DNA of 64,000 bases from an uncultured Pelagibacteraceae bacterium (GCA_902592375.1 CACJEG010000004.1:1-64000), one strand, 5' to 3'. Shown: positions 18,730 to 28,486, counted from the stretch's first letter. Numbers and translations: made by a program. The notes: a model not told the origin generated them from the letters alone.

Positions 18730-19373
18730 TGGATCAGGAAATTTTAAATTCTTATTCTAGAATCAATCACTTAAATGTTTCACGTGAAACATTTTTGGAC
18801 TTTGAAAACTATATATCTATGATTCTTGAAAAAAATAAAAAAGTCAACATAATTAGTCAAAATACAGCATCAAAAAAGGCTATAATTGATCGTCATATTG
18901 TAGATTCTGCACAAATAATTGATTTTGTTGACTTAAATAGTAATACAACCACTGATATAGGTTCAGGAGGGGGTATGCCAGGTATAATCGTGGCAATTAT
19001 ACTAAAAAATATGAAAAATAACATGAATGTGCACCTTTATGAAAAAAGTTATCATAAAAGCCATTTTTTAAAGGAAGTTTCAAAAAAATTAAATTTAAAC
19101 ACAAAGGTTTTTCAAAAAAATATTTTTGAAATTAAAAATTTAGAAACAGGAACGATAATGTCCAGAGCATTTAAACCAATGCCAGTAGTTTTAGAATTAG
19201 TATATGAAAATTTTTCAAAATACAAAAATTTAATTTTTTTTATGGGGAAGAGTGGAAAAAAAATTTTTGAAAATTCCAAAAAAAATTGGGAGCTGGAATA
19301 TATAGAAAGGAAAAGTTTAACAAGTGAAGACTCATTTTTAATAAATATTAAAAAAATTAAAAAAAAAAATTAG
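18729..19373 (+). CDS. rsmG: 16S rRNA (guanine-527-N7)-methyltransferase RsmG
   Basis: RsmG methylates G527 of 16S rRNA using SAM. The 214-aa protein has the family N-terminal block NVSRETFLDFENYI, the DRHIVDSAQI helix, and the SAM-binding loop DIGSGGGMPGI. The codons for the VSRET block form a perfect parS palindrome (see separate entry), a known dual use of this gene near alphaproteobacterial origins. It abuts parA directly. Confidence 0.96.
   Translation: MDQEILNSYSRINHLNVSRETFLDFENYISMILEKNKKVNIISQNTASKKAIIDRHIVDSAQIIDFVDLNSNTTTDIGSGGGMPGIIVAIILKNMKNNMNVHLYEKSYHKSHFLKEVSKKLNLNTKVFQKNIFEIKNLETGTIMSRAFKPMPVVLELVYENFSKYKNLIFFMGKSGKKIFENSKKNWELEYIERKSLTSEDSFLINIKKIKKKN
18773..18794. other. 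parS: parS centromere site (ParB-binding), inside rsmG
   Basis: TGTTTCACGTGAAACA at 18776-18791 is an exact copy of the canonical chromosomal parS palindrome, and the dyad extends to 22 bp (18773-18794) with flanking AAA/TTT. It lies in the 5' coding region of rsmG, about 1.4 kb upstream of parB and 8 kb from the putative oriC. ParB should nucleate here for origin segregation. No second copy was recognised in the window. Confidence 0.95.
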
Positions 19374-20168
19374 ATGCAAATTATTTCAGTAATAAATCAA
19401 AAGGGTGGGGTTGGAAAAACTACTACGGTGATAAATCTTGCAGCGGGTTTATCTCAAATAGATAAAAAAATTTTAGTTATTGACCTAGATCCACAAGGTA
19501 ATGCTACCACAGGTCTGGGATTATCTAATGTGGACAACTCAAGTGATACAATTTATGGAGTTTTGAATGGAACTAGAGAAATTAGTGATGTGATTAAAAA
19601 AACACAGTTTGAAAATTTAGATATTATAACATCTAATGTAGATTTATCGGGTTTAGAAGTAGAGACGGCTGATGATAGCAATAGGGCTTTTATACTAAAG
19701 ACTAAATTAACCTCATATTTAAACGATTCTAGAAGATTATATGATTATGTCTTGATCGATTGCCCGCCTTCGTTAAGCTTGTTGACAGTAATGGCACTTG
19801 TAAGTTCAAACTCTCTGTTGGTACCACTTCAGACTGAATTTTTTGCTTTAGAAGGGTTAACACAGCTAATGAAAACAATCGAAAGGATAAAAGTAAGTTT
19901 AAATCCAGATTTGAAAATCAGAGGTATACTTTTAACGATGTATGACAAAAGAAATAAGCTTTCATCTCAAGTTGAAAAAGAAGCTAGGGATTATTTTAGT
20001 GATAAAGTTTACTCAACTGTCATACCGAGGAATGTCAGACTATCTGAAGCACCCTCCCATGGTATGCCGGTATTGATCTATGACAAGACATGTCCTGGAA
20101 GCAAATCTTACTTTAGTTTTACTGACGAGTTTATGAGTCAAGAATCAACAATTGGGAGTGCTGCTTAA
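19374..20168 (+). CDS. parA: Chromosome partitioning ATPase ParA
   Basis: ParA is the Walker-type ATPase that drives segregation of ParB-parS complexes. The 264-aa protein has the deviant Walker A KGGVGKT at residues 10-16 with the signature Lys, Walker A' VIDLDPQGNATTG and Walker B YVLIDCPPSLSLLT. There is no N-terminal helix-turn-helix, as expected for chromosomal (type Ib-like) ParA/Soj. It shares a base with parB. Confidence 0.97.
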   Translation: MQIISVINQKGGVGKTTTVINLAAGLSQIDKKILVIDLDPQGNATTGLGLSNVDNSSDTIYGVLNGTREISDVIKKTQFENLDIITSNVDLSGLEVETADDSNRAFILKTKLTSYLNDSRRLYDYVLIDCPPSLSLLTVMALVSSNSLLVPLQTEFFALEGLTQLMKTIERIKVSLNPDLKIRGILLTMYDKRNKLSSQVEKEARDYFSDKVYSTVIPRNVRLSEAPSHGMPVLIYDKTCPGSKSYFSFTDEFMSQESTIGSAA

Positions 20169-21010
20169 TGGATAAAATCAAAAAAGGATTAGGAAGAGGA
20201 CTTTCATCGTTAATTGGTGAGACGAAAATTGAACCTCAAAATAAACAAATATTAGTTAGCGATTTGGTCCCAAACAAGTATCAACCAAGAAAGATATTTG
20301 ATGAAGCTAGTTTAGAAGATCTAGCAAATTCAATTAAAGAAAGAGGAATGATACAGCCTATAGTCGTTAGAAATTCAAACGATGATAGATCAAAGTTTGA
20401 AATAATTGCTGGTGAGAGAAGATGGCTAGCGGCACAAAGAGCTGGCCTCCACAATGTTCCTATTGTCATAACTGAAGCAGATGATTTAAAATCTTTAGAA
20501 TTTGCTATTGTAGAAAATGTTCAAAGACATGATTTAAATCCACTTGAAGAAGCACAGGGGTATAAAAGGTTAATTGACGAATTTTCTTATGATCAAGAAA
20601 AAGTATCAAAATTTATTGGAAAAAGCAGAAGTCATATAACTAATTCTTTAAGACTTTTAACTTTACCTGATGATGTTATAGAACTAATTGAAAACCAAAA
20701 AATTACACCTGGTCATGCCAAAATTTTGGTAGGTCTTGAAAATGCTTCTTTTGTAGCTAATAAAATTGTTGAGAAAAAACTTTCAGTTCGACAAGCAGAG
20801 AATTTTGTAAAAATCTTTAAAAATAAAAAAATAAAATCAAAAGTATCTAAGGATGCTAATATAATTGCTTTAGAATTATCAATTTCTAACAAAATTGGTT
20901 TAAATGTTGATATTCAAAATAACAGAAGAAATAAGGGTAAAATAAGTTTTGAATATAAAGATTTGGATCAACTAAACAAAATAATTGATTTAATAAAACT
21001 CAACTATTAG
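20168..21010 (+). CDS. parB: Chromosome partitioning protein ParB
   Basis: ParB binds parS and spreads as a CTP-dependent clamp. The 280-aa protein has the N-terminal RGLSSLIG motif, the CTPase region with YQPRKIFD (box I) and GERRWLAAQ (GERR motif, box II), the ENVQRHDLNPLEEA segment, and a helix-turn-helix around FIGKSRSHITNSLRLL. The C-terminal part is the dimerisation domain. The end overlaps the convergent holA by 11 bp. Confidence 0.97.
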   Translation: MDKIKKGLGRGLSSLIGETKIEPQNKQILVSDLVPNKYQPRKIFDEASLEDLANSIKERGMIQPIVVRNSNDDRSKFEIIAGERRWLAAQRAGLHNVPIVITEADDLKSLEFAIVENVQRHDLNPLEEAQGYKRLIDEFSYDQEKVSKFIGKSRSHITNSLRLLTLPDDVIELIENQKITPGHAKILVGLENASFVANKIVEKKLSVRQAENFVKIFKNKKIKSKVSKDANIIALELSISNKIGLNVDIQNNRRNKGKISFEYKDLDQLNKIIDLIKLNY

Positions 21011-21998
21011 CTTTTTTAATTACCAGGTTGATTATAAAGTCTGTAATTATTTTAATAGAACTATCAAGATTTTTTTTAATTTCTAACTCAATATTTCCCA
21101 ACTTATAAATAAGCTCCTTAATATTTTGAGATTTCCATTTAGATATTTGTTGCTTAGTTATATCTTTATCCTTCCAGAATATGGGGGGCCTTGAATTGCT
21201 TATTGTAAGATCTAAATTTTGATTATTTTCATAATCTGTGCATAATTTTAACAATTTCTTTGATTTTATTAAAAATGTTCTAATAATTATAATATTTTCA
21301 TGAGTATCAAAATTATTTTCGTTTAAAATTTGTATTGTTTTATTTTTATTTTTTGCAAGGCAGTTATCAACCAATTCATTAATACTATAATTTTCTATCA
21401 AGTTAATTAATTTTATTAGATCTGTTGTGCTAATTTTTTTCTTATTAAGAAAGAACATATGAATTTTATCTAATTCATTTATTAAATTTTTTTTATCTCC
21501 ATTACATTTATTGATAATCAAATTAATATTCGAACTTGAAATTGTAATATTGTTTTTCAACAAGAAATTTTTAGCATAATCTAATAATGTTTCGTATGTA
21601 TCTTGATAAAACGGAACACAAATTAAATTATTTTCTTTTTCAAAAAAACTTCTTAGTTTTGATTTTTTTTCTAGAACACCTGAAATAACAATTATTTTTA
21701 AGTCATTTAACTTTTTATCTATGATTTCTTTTAAGAGATTTAATATTTTATCGGTACTTTTCTTTATAATTATAATTTTTTCGTCTGAAAATAGTGATTT
21801 ATTTAAAATTTCATCAAAAAAAATTTCCTCATTATTTAAAACATCTTTTTCTTCAAAATTGAATATTTCATCTTTTTTTTTATTTAATAGAATTTCAGAC
21901 GTTTTAATATCTTTAGACCCTTCGTTTATCCCATAAAACAATAAATACTTTTCTTTATTTAAAGTTTCTTTATTTATTTGATAAATCTTTTTAATCAC
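21000..21998 (-). CDS. holA: DNA polymerase III delta subunit HolA
   Basis: Delta is the clamp-loader subunit that opens the sliding clamp. The 332-aa protein begins with a KYLLFYGINEG segment and contains the AAA+-like fold blocks IVISGVLEKKSKLRSFF and the INKCNGDKKNLINELDKI helix region that mark HolA, though it is highly divergent and lysine/asparagine-rich. Position after lptE and leuS and opposite parB agrees with the alphaproteobacterial order. Confidence 0.88.
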   Translation of the reverse strand: MIKKIYQINKETLNKEKYLLFYGINEGSKDIKTSEILLNKKKDEIFNFEEKDVLNNEEIFFDEILNKSLFSDEKIIIIKKSTDKILNLLKEIIDKKLNDLKIIVISGVLEKKSKLRSFFEKENNLICVPFYQDTYETLLDYAKNFLLKNNITISSSNINLIINKCNGDKKNLINELDKIHMFFLNKKKISTTDLIKLINLIENYSINELVDNCLAKNKNKTIQILNENNFDTHENIIIIRTFLIKSKKLLKLCTDYENNQNLDLTISNSRPPIFWKDKDITKQQISKWKSQNIKELIYKLGNIELEIKKNLDSSIKIITDFIINLVIKKANS

Positions 21999-22453
21999 TC
22001 AATAAGCTCTAATTGTACTATTAATTTATTATATATTGAGGATGCAAAATTATTTATGATCTCATCTTCATGTTTTTTTTGCTCAAAGGAATTGTCAATG
22101 TTTTTTATTTTTAAATTTTCATTAAATGAAAGAACTTTTGTTATACCCTTGTAATAAATATTAAAAGTAGAAATAGCTGTAAGATCATAATTCGTAGCTT
22201 TACCCGTGAGGTCTTTCGATATCACGTTTTTATTTAATGATGAGTTTATACTAATTCTAAATTCATTGTTAGATTCATTGATTAAATGTTTTTTTAAATT
22301 AAAATTAATTTTATTGTTAATTTCCTTGTTTCCATTAACTTCTAAAACAATAATTTTAAAATTTGTATCTTTATCCTTATATACTGAAGAATAACCACAT
22401 TGATATAGTAAGATAAAAAATAATATTGGAATTAATCTCTTTAAAATAATCAT
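21995..22453 (-). CDS. lptE: LPS-assembly lipoprotein LptE-like
   Basis: A 152-aa predicted lipoprotein: a basic and hydrophobic leader ends in a lipobox-like LLYQCGYS (Cys about residue 19). The rest is a small alpha/beta domain as in the LptE/RlpB family, which plugs the LptD barrel in the outer membrane. Sequence conservation is weak; the call rests on size, lipobox, the C-G-Y/F-x-P/S-like start and its position between leuS and holA (4-bp overlaps on both sides). Confidence 0.75.
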   Translation of the reverse strand: MIILKRLIPILFFILLYQCGYSSVYKDKDTNFKIIVLEVNGNKEINNKINFNLKKHLINESNNEFRISINSSLNKNVISKDLTGKATNYDLTAISTFNIYYKGITKVLSFNENLKIKNIDNSFEQKKHEDEIINNFASSIYNKLIVQLELIE

Positions 22454-24987
22454 AAAATTATATTCATAAGTTTATCTTTTACATAAATTTTTCTTTTTAT
22501 CTTTTTATCAAGTAAATATTTATTTAATTTTTCATCTTGCTCTATTAATTTTATAATATCTTCTTCACTTGAATCTTTTAAAGTATTTAAAATCCCTCTT
22601 TTTTTTCCATCAAATTGAACAACTATGTTTACTTCTTTTTCATAAAGTAAGCTTTCATCATAATCCGGCCAAATTATTTCTTTTTTTGAATTTAACAATT
22701 CTAAGCACTCATTCGAAAAATGTGGAATTATTGGTTGTATTATAATTAACATTTTTTGATAATTTTCAATAAGAGTATTTTTTTTATAATTCTTTTTAAT
22801 TTGATTAGATAGAAAAGAATACATTTCATGTAAATTAGCAATAATTTTATTATAACTAAAGTTATTAAGATTATTTGTTACATTTTTAATAAAGATATTT
22901 GTAAATTTTGTTATTTCTAAATCATTATCATTTTTATGATTTTTTTTAATTTCATTTAAAATTTTAAGGTTTAAGTTCCATAGTTTTTGGGTGAACTTAA
23001 ATGAAGAAATAATACCTTCCTCTGACCACTGAACATCTTTTTCAGGTGGGCTATCTGATAAAATAAATAATCTAGCCGCATCTGCTCCATAGTTTGAAAT
23101 AATGTTTTCAGGGTCAATTGTATTTTTTTTAGATTTTGACATAGACTCTGATGGTCCAACTGTAATTACTTTTGATTTATCTCTTTTGAGATATTTTTTA
23201 TCCCCTATAGTTTCAATTTCATCAGGACTTACCCAATTATTTTGTGGATCTTTATAAGTTTCATGGCAAACCATTCCTTGTGTGAATAATCCGTCAAATG
23301 GCTCTAAAATGTTAAATTCCTTGTTTTTATATGCAAGAGCTTGCATAAAAAATCTTGAATAAAGTAGATGTAATATTGCATGTTCTACGCCACCTATATA
23401 TTGATCAACTGGCATCCAATAGTCAATTTCATCTTTTTTGAAACCATAATTGTTTTCTTTTGGAGAACAAAATCTTAAAAAATACCATGATGAACAAACA
23501 AAAGTATCCAACGTATCAGTTTCTCTTGTTAATTTTTTTCCATCGATTGTTATTTTTTTCCATTCCTTTTGATTGTTTAAAGGATTTCCTTTTCCTTTAA
23601 GGTCAACATTATTTGGCAATTTCACAGGCAACATTGATTTGGGTATTGGATAAGCTTTTCCACTCTCGTCATATGCAATTGGTATTGGACATCCCCAATA
23701 CCTTTGTCTTGATACCCCCCAATCTTTTAACCTATAATTAATTCTTTTTTTACCAAGTTTCTTACTCTCCAAAATATTTATGGCCTCCATTACTGAGTTG
23801 TGTGGAGCCTCTAAATCATTTAGAAAGTCAGAATTTATTATTATTCCAGGACCCGCGTAGGCTTCATTAGTTACTTCGTAAGAGTTGTCTTTATCATGGG
23901 GTTTTACAACAGTCTTAATTTCTAAATTATATTTTTTAGCAAAATCGAAATCTCTTTGATCGTGAGCTGGGCATCCAAAGACAGCTCCAAAACCATAATC
24001 CATTAATACAAAGTTAGCAAAATACACTGGAACTTTATCATTAGGGTTTAGAGGATTAATAGCAAAAAGATTAGTTTTAAATCCTATTTTTTCACCAACA
24101 GCAATAGCTTCTTCAGTTGTACCTGTCTTTGAGCATTCTTCTTTAAATTTTATAAATTCTTTGTTTTCACTATAATGTTTTGATAATTCGTGATCGATTG
24201 ATAATGCTAAAAAAGAGAATCCAAACAACGTATCAGGTCTTGTAGTGAAACATTTAATATTATCAATTGGTAAATCGCCCTCAATTTTAAAATCTATTTC
24301 ACATCCAAAGGATTTACCTATCCAGTTTTTTTGCATTGTTTTCACTTTGTTTGGCCAAGAATCAAGTTTTTCTAACCCGTCAAGTAAATTTTCTGAGAAT
24401 TTTGAAATATTAAAAAACCATTGGTTTAATTTTTTCCTTTCAACTATTGCACCTGAACGCCAACCTTTTCCGTCTATCACTTGTTCGTTCGCAAGAACAG
24501 TTTCATCTACAGGATCCCAATTTACATAATTTTCTTTTCTGTAAACTAATTTTTTTTCAAATAACTCTAAAAAAAAAGCTTGTTGATGTTTATAATAATC
24601 ATCTGAACAAGTTGAAATTTCTCTTTCCCAATCTATTGAGAGTCCAAGTCTCTTTAATTGGGATTTCATTTTTGAAATATTTGTTTCTGTCCAAATTTTA
24701 GGATCTAAGTTGTTCTGTTTAGCCGCATTCTCTGCAGGCATACCAAATGAGTCCCATCCCATTGGATGAAGTACGTTAAAACCTTGTAGAATTTTATATC
24801 TAGCTAAAACATCACCAATTGTATAATTTCTTACATGTCCCATATGAATTTTCCCAGATGGATATGGAAACATTTCTAGGCAATAGAATTTTTTTTTATT
24901 TCTATCAATCTTACTTGAAAAGGTTTTGTTTTTATCCCAAAAATCTTGCCACTTTTTTTCTATAGCTTTAAAATTGTATCTTTCCAC
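22450..24987 (-). CDS. leuS: Leucyl-tRNA synthetase
   Basis: LeuRS charges tRNA-Leu. The 845-aa protein is full length: class I HIGH-type motif [14 protein letters not shown] near residue 45, the CP1 editing domain with TTRPDTLFG, the block WGCPIPIAY, and the catalytic loop [11 protein letters not shown]. It overlaps lptE by 4 bp and lies 8 bp after a DUF3576 lipoprotein gene. Confidence 0.98.
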   Translation of the reverse strand: MERYNFKAIEKKWQDFWDKNKTFSSKIDRNKKKFYCLEMFPYPSGKIHMGHVRNYTIGDVLARYKILQGFNVLHPMGWDSFGMPAENAAKQNNLDPKIWTETNISKMKSQLKRLGLSIDWEREISTCSDDYYKHQQAFFLELFEKKLVYRKENYVNWDPVDETVLANEQVIDGKGWRSGAIVERKKLNQWFFNISKFSENLLDGLEKLDSWPNKVKTMQKNWIGKSFGCEIDFKIEGDLPIDNIKCFTTRPDTLFGFSFLALSIDHELSKHYSENKEFIKFKEECSKTGTTEEAIAVGEKIGFKTNLFAINPLNPNDKVPVYFANFVLMDYGFGAVFGCPAHDQRDFDFAKKYNLEIKTVVKPHDKDNSYEVTNEAYAGPGIIINSDFLNDLEAPHNSVMEAINILESKKLGKKRINYRLKDWGVSRQRYWGCPIPIAYDESGKAYPIPKSMLPVKLPNNVDLKGKGNPLNNQKEWKKITIDGKKLTRETDTLDTFVCSSWYFLRFCSPKENNYGFKKDEIDYWMPVDQYIGGVEHAILHLLYSRFFMQALAYKNKEFNILEPFDGLFTQGMVCHETYKDPQNNWVSPDEIETIGDKKYLKRDKSKVITVGPSESMSKSKKNTIDPENIISNYGADAARLFILSDSPPEKDVQWSEEGIISSFKFTQKLWNLNLKILNEIKKNHKNDNDLEITKFTNIFIKNVTNNLNNFSYNKIIANLHEMYSFLSNQIKKNYKKNTLIENYQKMLIIIQPIIPHFSNECLELLNSKKEIIWPDYDESLLYEKEVNIVVQFDGKKRGILNTLKDSSEEDIIKLIEQDEKLNKYLLDKKIKRKIYVKDKLMNIIL

Positions 24988-24995
24988 AATTGAAA

Positions 24996-25562
24996 TTATT
25001 TTGATAAACCTTTAGGATATTTGTAGTCAACATCACCTTTAGTCTTATACTTTGAAGCTTTTTTAAGAATTTCTTTTTTTAATTCAGTAACCAAATTTCC
25101 ACTTATCTCAGTGAAATCACAATTCAATAATGTATCTGAACATTTTCTATTAAATACTTTAATGTCCAACGCATCAGATCTAATTTCATTTGTTAAAAAT
25201 CTAATTGAAATTTTAATACTTTCGCTCGGTGTGCTCTTATCAGAATACCAATCTGTAATAATTATACCACCGCTATAATTTACAGAAGATAATGGCATAA
25301 AATCAATTACATCTAAAGATGCCCTCCAAAGCTCATTTGAACTTGCAAAATCAAAAGTACCACCTCTTTTTGTTATTTCACTAAATCTGAAACCTCGACC
25401 TTCTTTTAAGTTTTGTTCAACTCTTTTTTCTGGATCTGCAGGAAACTTCCTAGCATCACCCCCTGGTAACTTAAACTTACCATCTGGACTTTTGCAGGAT
25501 ATTGTCAATAAGGGTAAAAGTAATATAAACGCTAAACTTTTAAGTAATTTTGATATTTTCAT
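24996..25562 (-). CDS. DUF3576 lipoprotein
   Basis: A 188-aa predicted lipoprotein with a basic/hydrophobic leader and lipobox LTISC (Cys about residue 23). The mature part contains [24 protein letters not shown] and [11 protein letters not shown], blocks typical of DUF3576, a family confined largely to alphaproteobacteria and usually found upstream of leuS as here. Function is unknown; envelope localisation is inferred from the lipobox. Confidence 0.88.
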   Translation of the reverse strand: MKISKLLKSLAFILLLPLLTISCKSPDGKFKLPGGDARKFPADPEKRVEQNLKEGRGFRFSEITKRGGTFDFASSNELWRASLDVIDFMPLSSVNYSGGIIITDWYSDKSTPSESIKISIRFLTNEIRSDALDIKVFNRKCSDTLLNCDFTEISGNLVTELKKEILKKASKYKTKGDVDYKYPKGLSK

Positions 25563-25771
25563 ATAGATTTTTTAAAAAATAATAATATTTACAACATATT
25601 CTTAAAATATCTAATTTATATGAAAAATAATGATAAAAAGTGATGCAAAAATGCAACACATGTAAAAATTGTTAAAAATTTCGTTAATTTAAGCAAATTT
25701 GAAACTCACAAGCTGTTATTAAGGCAATGTTTATTATTAATAATAAAACTAATTAAAAAGGAGTAATTAAT
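25563..25771 (+). promoter_or_regulatory. Porin upstream region with an 18-bp palindrome and strong ribosome-binding site
   Basis: This 209-bp region is long for this compact window. A perfect AT palindrome lies at 25730-25747 (TTTATTATT/AATAATAAA) and AAGGAG at 25758-25763 sits 8 bp before the ATG, an unusually good Shine-Dalgarno for this genome. I could not assign a clear -35/-10 pair. The region also carries the promoter of the divergent DUF3576-leuS-lptE-holA operon. Confidence 0.5.
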
Positions 25772-26749
25772 ATGAACATTAAAAAAATAGGTCTAACTGC
25801 ATTAGCAGCTTCACTTGTTTCTGTATCAGCGCACGCTGGTGAGATGTCAGTGGCTGGTGGTGCATCTATGGCTACAGAAGGTTATTCTGGTGAAGGTTTA
25901 AATGCTGGAACAACTTTTTCAATGGGTAACCAATTAACATTTACTGGTTCTGGTGAATTAGATAATGGATTAAACGTTTCTTTATCTTTTGTATTAGACC
26001 AAGGTGATGATGGAGCTAGTCCAAACAGTTTATCAACTGCACCATTTGATAGTCACTCTGTGACTGTATCTTCTGATGCTATGGGTTCTTTAACTATAGC
26101 GGGTGAAGGTGGTTCTTCAGCAGCAACTTCTATTGATGGAACTGCAGCTGGTGACATTTGGGATACATTCGACGGTGCTAGAGGTTATGTAACAGCTGTA
26201 GCTGTTTCTGACTCTGGTCCAGGAGATAATTCATTATTCTACACAACTCCAGCAATAATGGATGGTCTAACAGTAAACTTATCTTACCAACCACAAGGTT
26301 CTGGTAGAGAGTCAGCAACTGGATATGGTTTTTCATACACAGGCGTTGAAGGTTTAACTGCAAAATACGCTGTAACTGACGAAGCTGGTACAACAACTGC
26401 TCTGTCAGGTGATCAGACAGTTTGGAGCTTATCATATGCATATGGTCCAGTAACTGCATCTGCTTCAAACAGTGATTTTGATGTAGAAACTACAGCAAGT
26501 GATCAAGAGACTTCATCTTACGCACTTTCTTACACAATAAGCGATGAGCTTTCAGTAACTTATGGTGAAGAAACAATCGAAAAAGGTGGATCTACAATTG
26601 ATGCTGAGTACAGTGTAATTAAAGCATCTTACACAGCTGGTGGTATGACAATTACTGCCAACATGAAAGAAGGTGAAAACGTAAACCACACTAATAACAG
26701 CTCAGCTGATTTTGAGTATTGGGGTTTAAGTGCATCTTTTGCATTCTAA
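25772..26749 (+). CDS. Outer membrane porin
   Basis: A 325-aa beta-barrel porin. A signal peptide of about 22 residues ends SVSAHAG; the mature protein opens EMSVAGGASM and is rich in Gly, Ser, Thr and alternating hydrophobic strands (such as LTFTGSGELDNGLNVSLSFVL), ending in a strand with a terminal Phe (ASFAF) as needed for BAM recognition. Codon use is less AT-extreme than its neighbours, it has a strong ribosome-binding site and its own terminator, all consistent with very high expression. Substrate specificity is unknown. Confidence 0.93.
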   Translation: MNIKKIGLTALAASLVSVSAHAGEMSVAGGASMATEGYSGEGLNAGTTFSMGNQLTFTGSGELDNGLNVSLSFVLDQGDDGASPNSLSTAPFDSHSVTVSSDAMGSLTIAGEGGSSAATSIDGTAAGDIWDTFDGARGYVTAVAVSDSGPGDNSLFYTTPAIMDGLTVNLSYQPQGSGRESATGYGFSYTGVEGLTAKYAVTDEAGTTTALSGDQTVWSLSYAYGPVTASASNSDFDVETTASDQETSSYALSYTISDELSVTYGEETIEKGGSTIDAEYSVIKASYTAGGMTITANMKEGENVNHTNNSSADFEYWGLSASFAF

Positions 26750-26767
26750 TTTAGTTTAGAATAAATT

Positions 26768-26800
26768 TAAAAAGGGCCCCTTTTTAGGGGCCTTTTTTTT
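26768..26800 (+). terminator. Intrinsic terminator of the porin gene
   Basis: A GC-rich hairpin with GGCCCC (26775-26780) pairing with GGGGCC (26787-26792), a T-rich loop, A-rich left flank and a run of eight T at 26793-26800. It lies about 25 bp after the porin stop. The opposite strand also has a potential T-run from the A-rich left arm, so it may act bidirectionally for the convergent TenI-like gene. Confidence 0.9.
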
Positions 26801-27317
26801 ATTCAAAATAAGAAATTCCAGCAAATTCGGTATTGTTTAAAAGCTTAAGTTTTTTAACATTTCCTTTAGATATACCACCTAAAGCTACAACTTTTTTTTT
26901 CGTTAAGTTAGATATTAATTTAAATTTATTTATACCCAAGTAATTTTTATTTTTTTTAAAAATAGAGGATATAAAAATTTTATCTACTTTTTGTTTTTCT
27001 TTAATTTTTATTTCTTTAATATTATGCGCTGAGCCAATTAAACTAAATTTCTTTTTAAATGAAAAAGATAAATGTTTTGTAGACTTGTTAAAAGACGGAA
27101 TATAAACTCCATCTAGATTTAGTGTCATTGCAAGCCTTACATTGTTCGATAAATAAAATTTAATGCCTCTTTTTTGGCAATATTTTTTTAATTTTAAAAC
27201 AGGTTCTTTATTTAATGATTTTGAATTATAATTTCTATAAATAATAACAGTTTGCTTATCTAGTTTATCGATATTATTTGTTTCAAATTTATTAATAAAG
27301 TAATATTTTCTATTCAT
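26799..27317 (-). CDS. TenI/ThiE-superfamily protein, short and divergent
   Basis: The start is set at 27317 (MNRKYYFINKF), giving 172 aa; the ORF could start 4 codons earlier. The fold signature is the phosphate-binding end of TMP synthase/TenI proteins, VVALGGISKGNVKKL, with SAHNIKEI matching the usual S-x-H-x-x-x-E segment and LDGVYIPS in place of the usual DGVHLGQ-D. The missing GQ-D residues argue against true thiamine phosphate synthase activity. No other thiamine gene is adjacent. Its start lies only 6 bp from that of the divergent yggS. Confidence 0.7.
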   Translation of the reverse strand: MNRKYYFINKFETNNIDKLDKQTVIIYRNYNSKSLNKEPVLKLKKYCQKRGIKFYLSNNVRLAMTLNLDGVYIPSFNKSTKHLSFSFKKKFSLIGSAHNIKEIKIKEKQKVDKIFISSIFKKNKNYLGINKFKLISNLTKKKVVALGGISKGNVKKLKLLNNTEFAGISYFE

Positions 27318-27323
27318 ATTTAT

Positions 27324-27983
27324 ATGCATATTACTGTAAAAAATTTATTAGACATTGAACGTAATATTAGAATTAATTTAGATGAACTTAAAATTAAAAA
27401 TATTCCAAAAATTATAGCAGTTTCAAAAACATTTAAAATTGATAAAATTTTACCTCTTATAGATCACGGTCACATCGATTTTGGAGAAAATAAAGTCCAA
27501 GAAGCAATAGAAAAATGGTCAGAAATTAAAAAAAAAAACTCATCAATTAAATTACATATGATTGGTAAGTTACAAACTAATAAAGTTAAATTTGCTGTAA
27601 AGTTATTTGATTATATTCACTCAGTTGATAGCGAAAAACTTGCAAAAAAGATTGCTGATGAACAAAATAAATTAAACAAAAAAATAAAAATATTTCTGCA
27701 AGTTAACATTGGTGAAGAAAATCAAAAATCAGGAATTAATAAAAATCATGTGAAAAATCTCGTTTCTTATTGTAAAGAAATTGGATTGGATTTAATTGGT
27801 TTAATGTGTATTCCTCCAATTAATATTGATCCAGAAAATTACTTTAAAGAAATGAATATCTTAAATAAATCTTTAGGTTTTTCTGAGTTAAGTATGGGAA
27901 TGTCTTCAGATTTTCTTCTAGCTACCAAATATTTGTCAACTTATGTGAGAGTTGGATCAAGTATTTTTGGTCAACGATCCTAA
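27324..27983 (+). CDS. PLP-binding protein YggS/PLPBP family
   Basis: A 219-aa pyridoxal-phosphate-binding protein of the YggS/ProSC family, which maintains PLP homeostasis and has no known catalytic activity. Visible signatures are AVSKTF with the PLP Lys, FGENKVQEA, HMIGKLQTNKVK, VNIGEENQKSG, LMCIPP and LSMGMSSDF with the phosphate-binding end VRVGSSIFG. Its ATG is 6 bp from the start of the divergent TenI-like gene and its end overlaps the convergent L,D-transpeptidase by 4 bp. Confidence 0.93.
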   Translation: MHITVKNLLDIERNIRINLDELKIKNIPKIIAVSKTFKIDKILPLIDHGHIDFGENKVQEAIEKWSEIKKKNSSIKLHMIGKLQTNKVKFAVKLFDYIHSVDSEKLAKKIADEQNKLNKKIKIFLQVNIGEENQKSGINKNHVKNLVSYCKEIGLDLIGLMCIPPINIDPENYFKEMNILNKSLGFSELSMGMSSDFLLATKYLSTYVRVGSSIFGQRS

Positions 27984-28474
27984 ACAATTTTTATTTTTGA
28001 ATTTTTTCTAATTAATTTAAGCATGATTAAAAAATCTTTTTCTTTTAAAGCAATACATCCAGCTGTTGGTTTATAATCTTTAGTTAGATGAATGAAAATA
28101 CAACTACCTCGACCAGAGATAGGTTTTTTAAAGTTATATTTAATTGGAATTAGAAAATCATATTTATTATCCTTTCTTGATAATTTCTCACTTTTTACTT
28201 TTTTTTCTATTTTGCAAAGTTTATTGTATTTTTTAGGAAAATTAATGTCATCACACCAACCCATATTTTTTTTAATTTCAATACATTTTAGCAAAGTGGA
28301 TGGGTTCTTTTTACGATCTTTCCTAAAATAAAGATGTTGAATTTCAAAGGTTCCTTTTGGTGTTTTTTTATCTCCTTCTTTTTTTTTTACCGTTGAACCA
28401 TTTTTTCCAATTGAACACCTGAACTTAAATTCATCAACTTGAAGAGTGTGTTTATTTTTTACTAAAATTGTCAT
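27980..28474 (-). CDS. L,D-transpeptidase catalytic-domain protein (YkuD family)
   Basis: A 164-aa protein with the YkuD catalytic signature: His in CIFIHLTKDYKP followed by TAGCIALKEKD, where the Cys is the nucleophile (family pattern H-x(n)-S/T-x-G-C). GDKKTPKGTFEI is the expected substrate-side block. Such enzymes form 3-3 crosslinks or attach proteins to peptidoglycan. No signal peptide is evident, as is common for this short alphaproteobacterial subfamily, so its site of action is uncertain. Confidence 0.87.
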   Translation of the reverse strand: MTILVKNKHTLQVDEFKFRCSIGKNGSTVKKKEGDKKTPKGTFEIQHLYFRKDRKKNPSTLLKCIEIKKNMGWCDDINFPKKYNKLCKIEKKVKSEKLSRKDNKYDFLIPIKYNFKKPISGRGSCIFIHLTKDYKPTAGCIALKEKDFLIMLKLIRKNSKIKIV

Positions 28475-28486
28475 ATTCTACTTTTT

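Noticed and set aside
26755-26771. Irr-box-like TTTAGAA-TAA-ATTTAAA after the porin stop codon
   Set aside because: Only 12 of 14 positions, AT-rich context and in a 3' untranslated region just before a terminator, so most likely chance.
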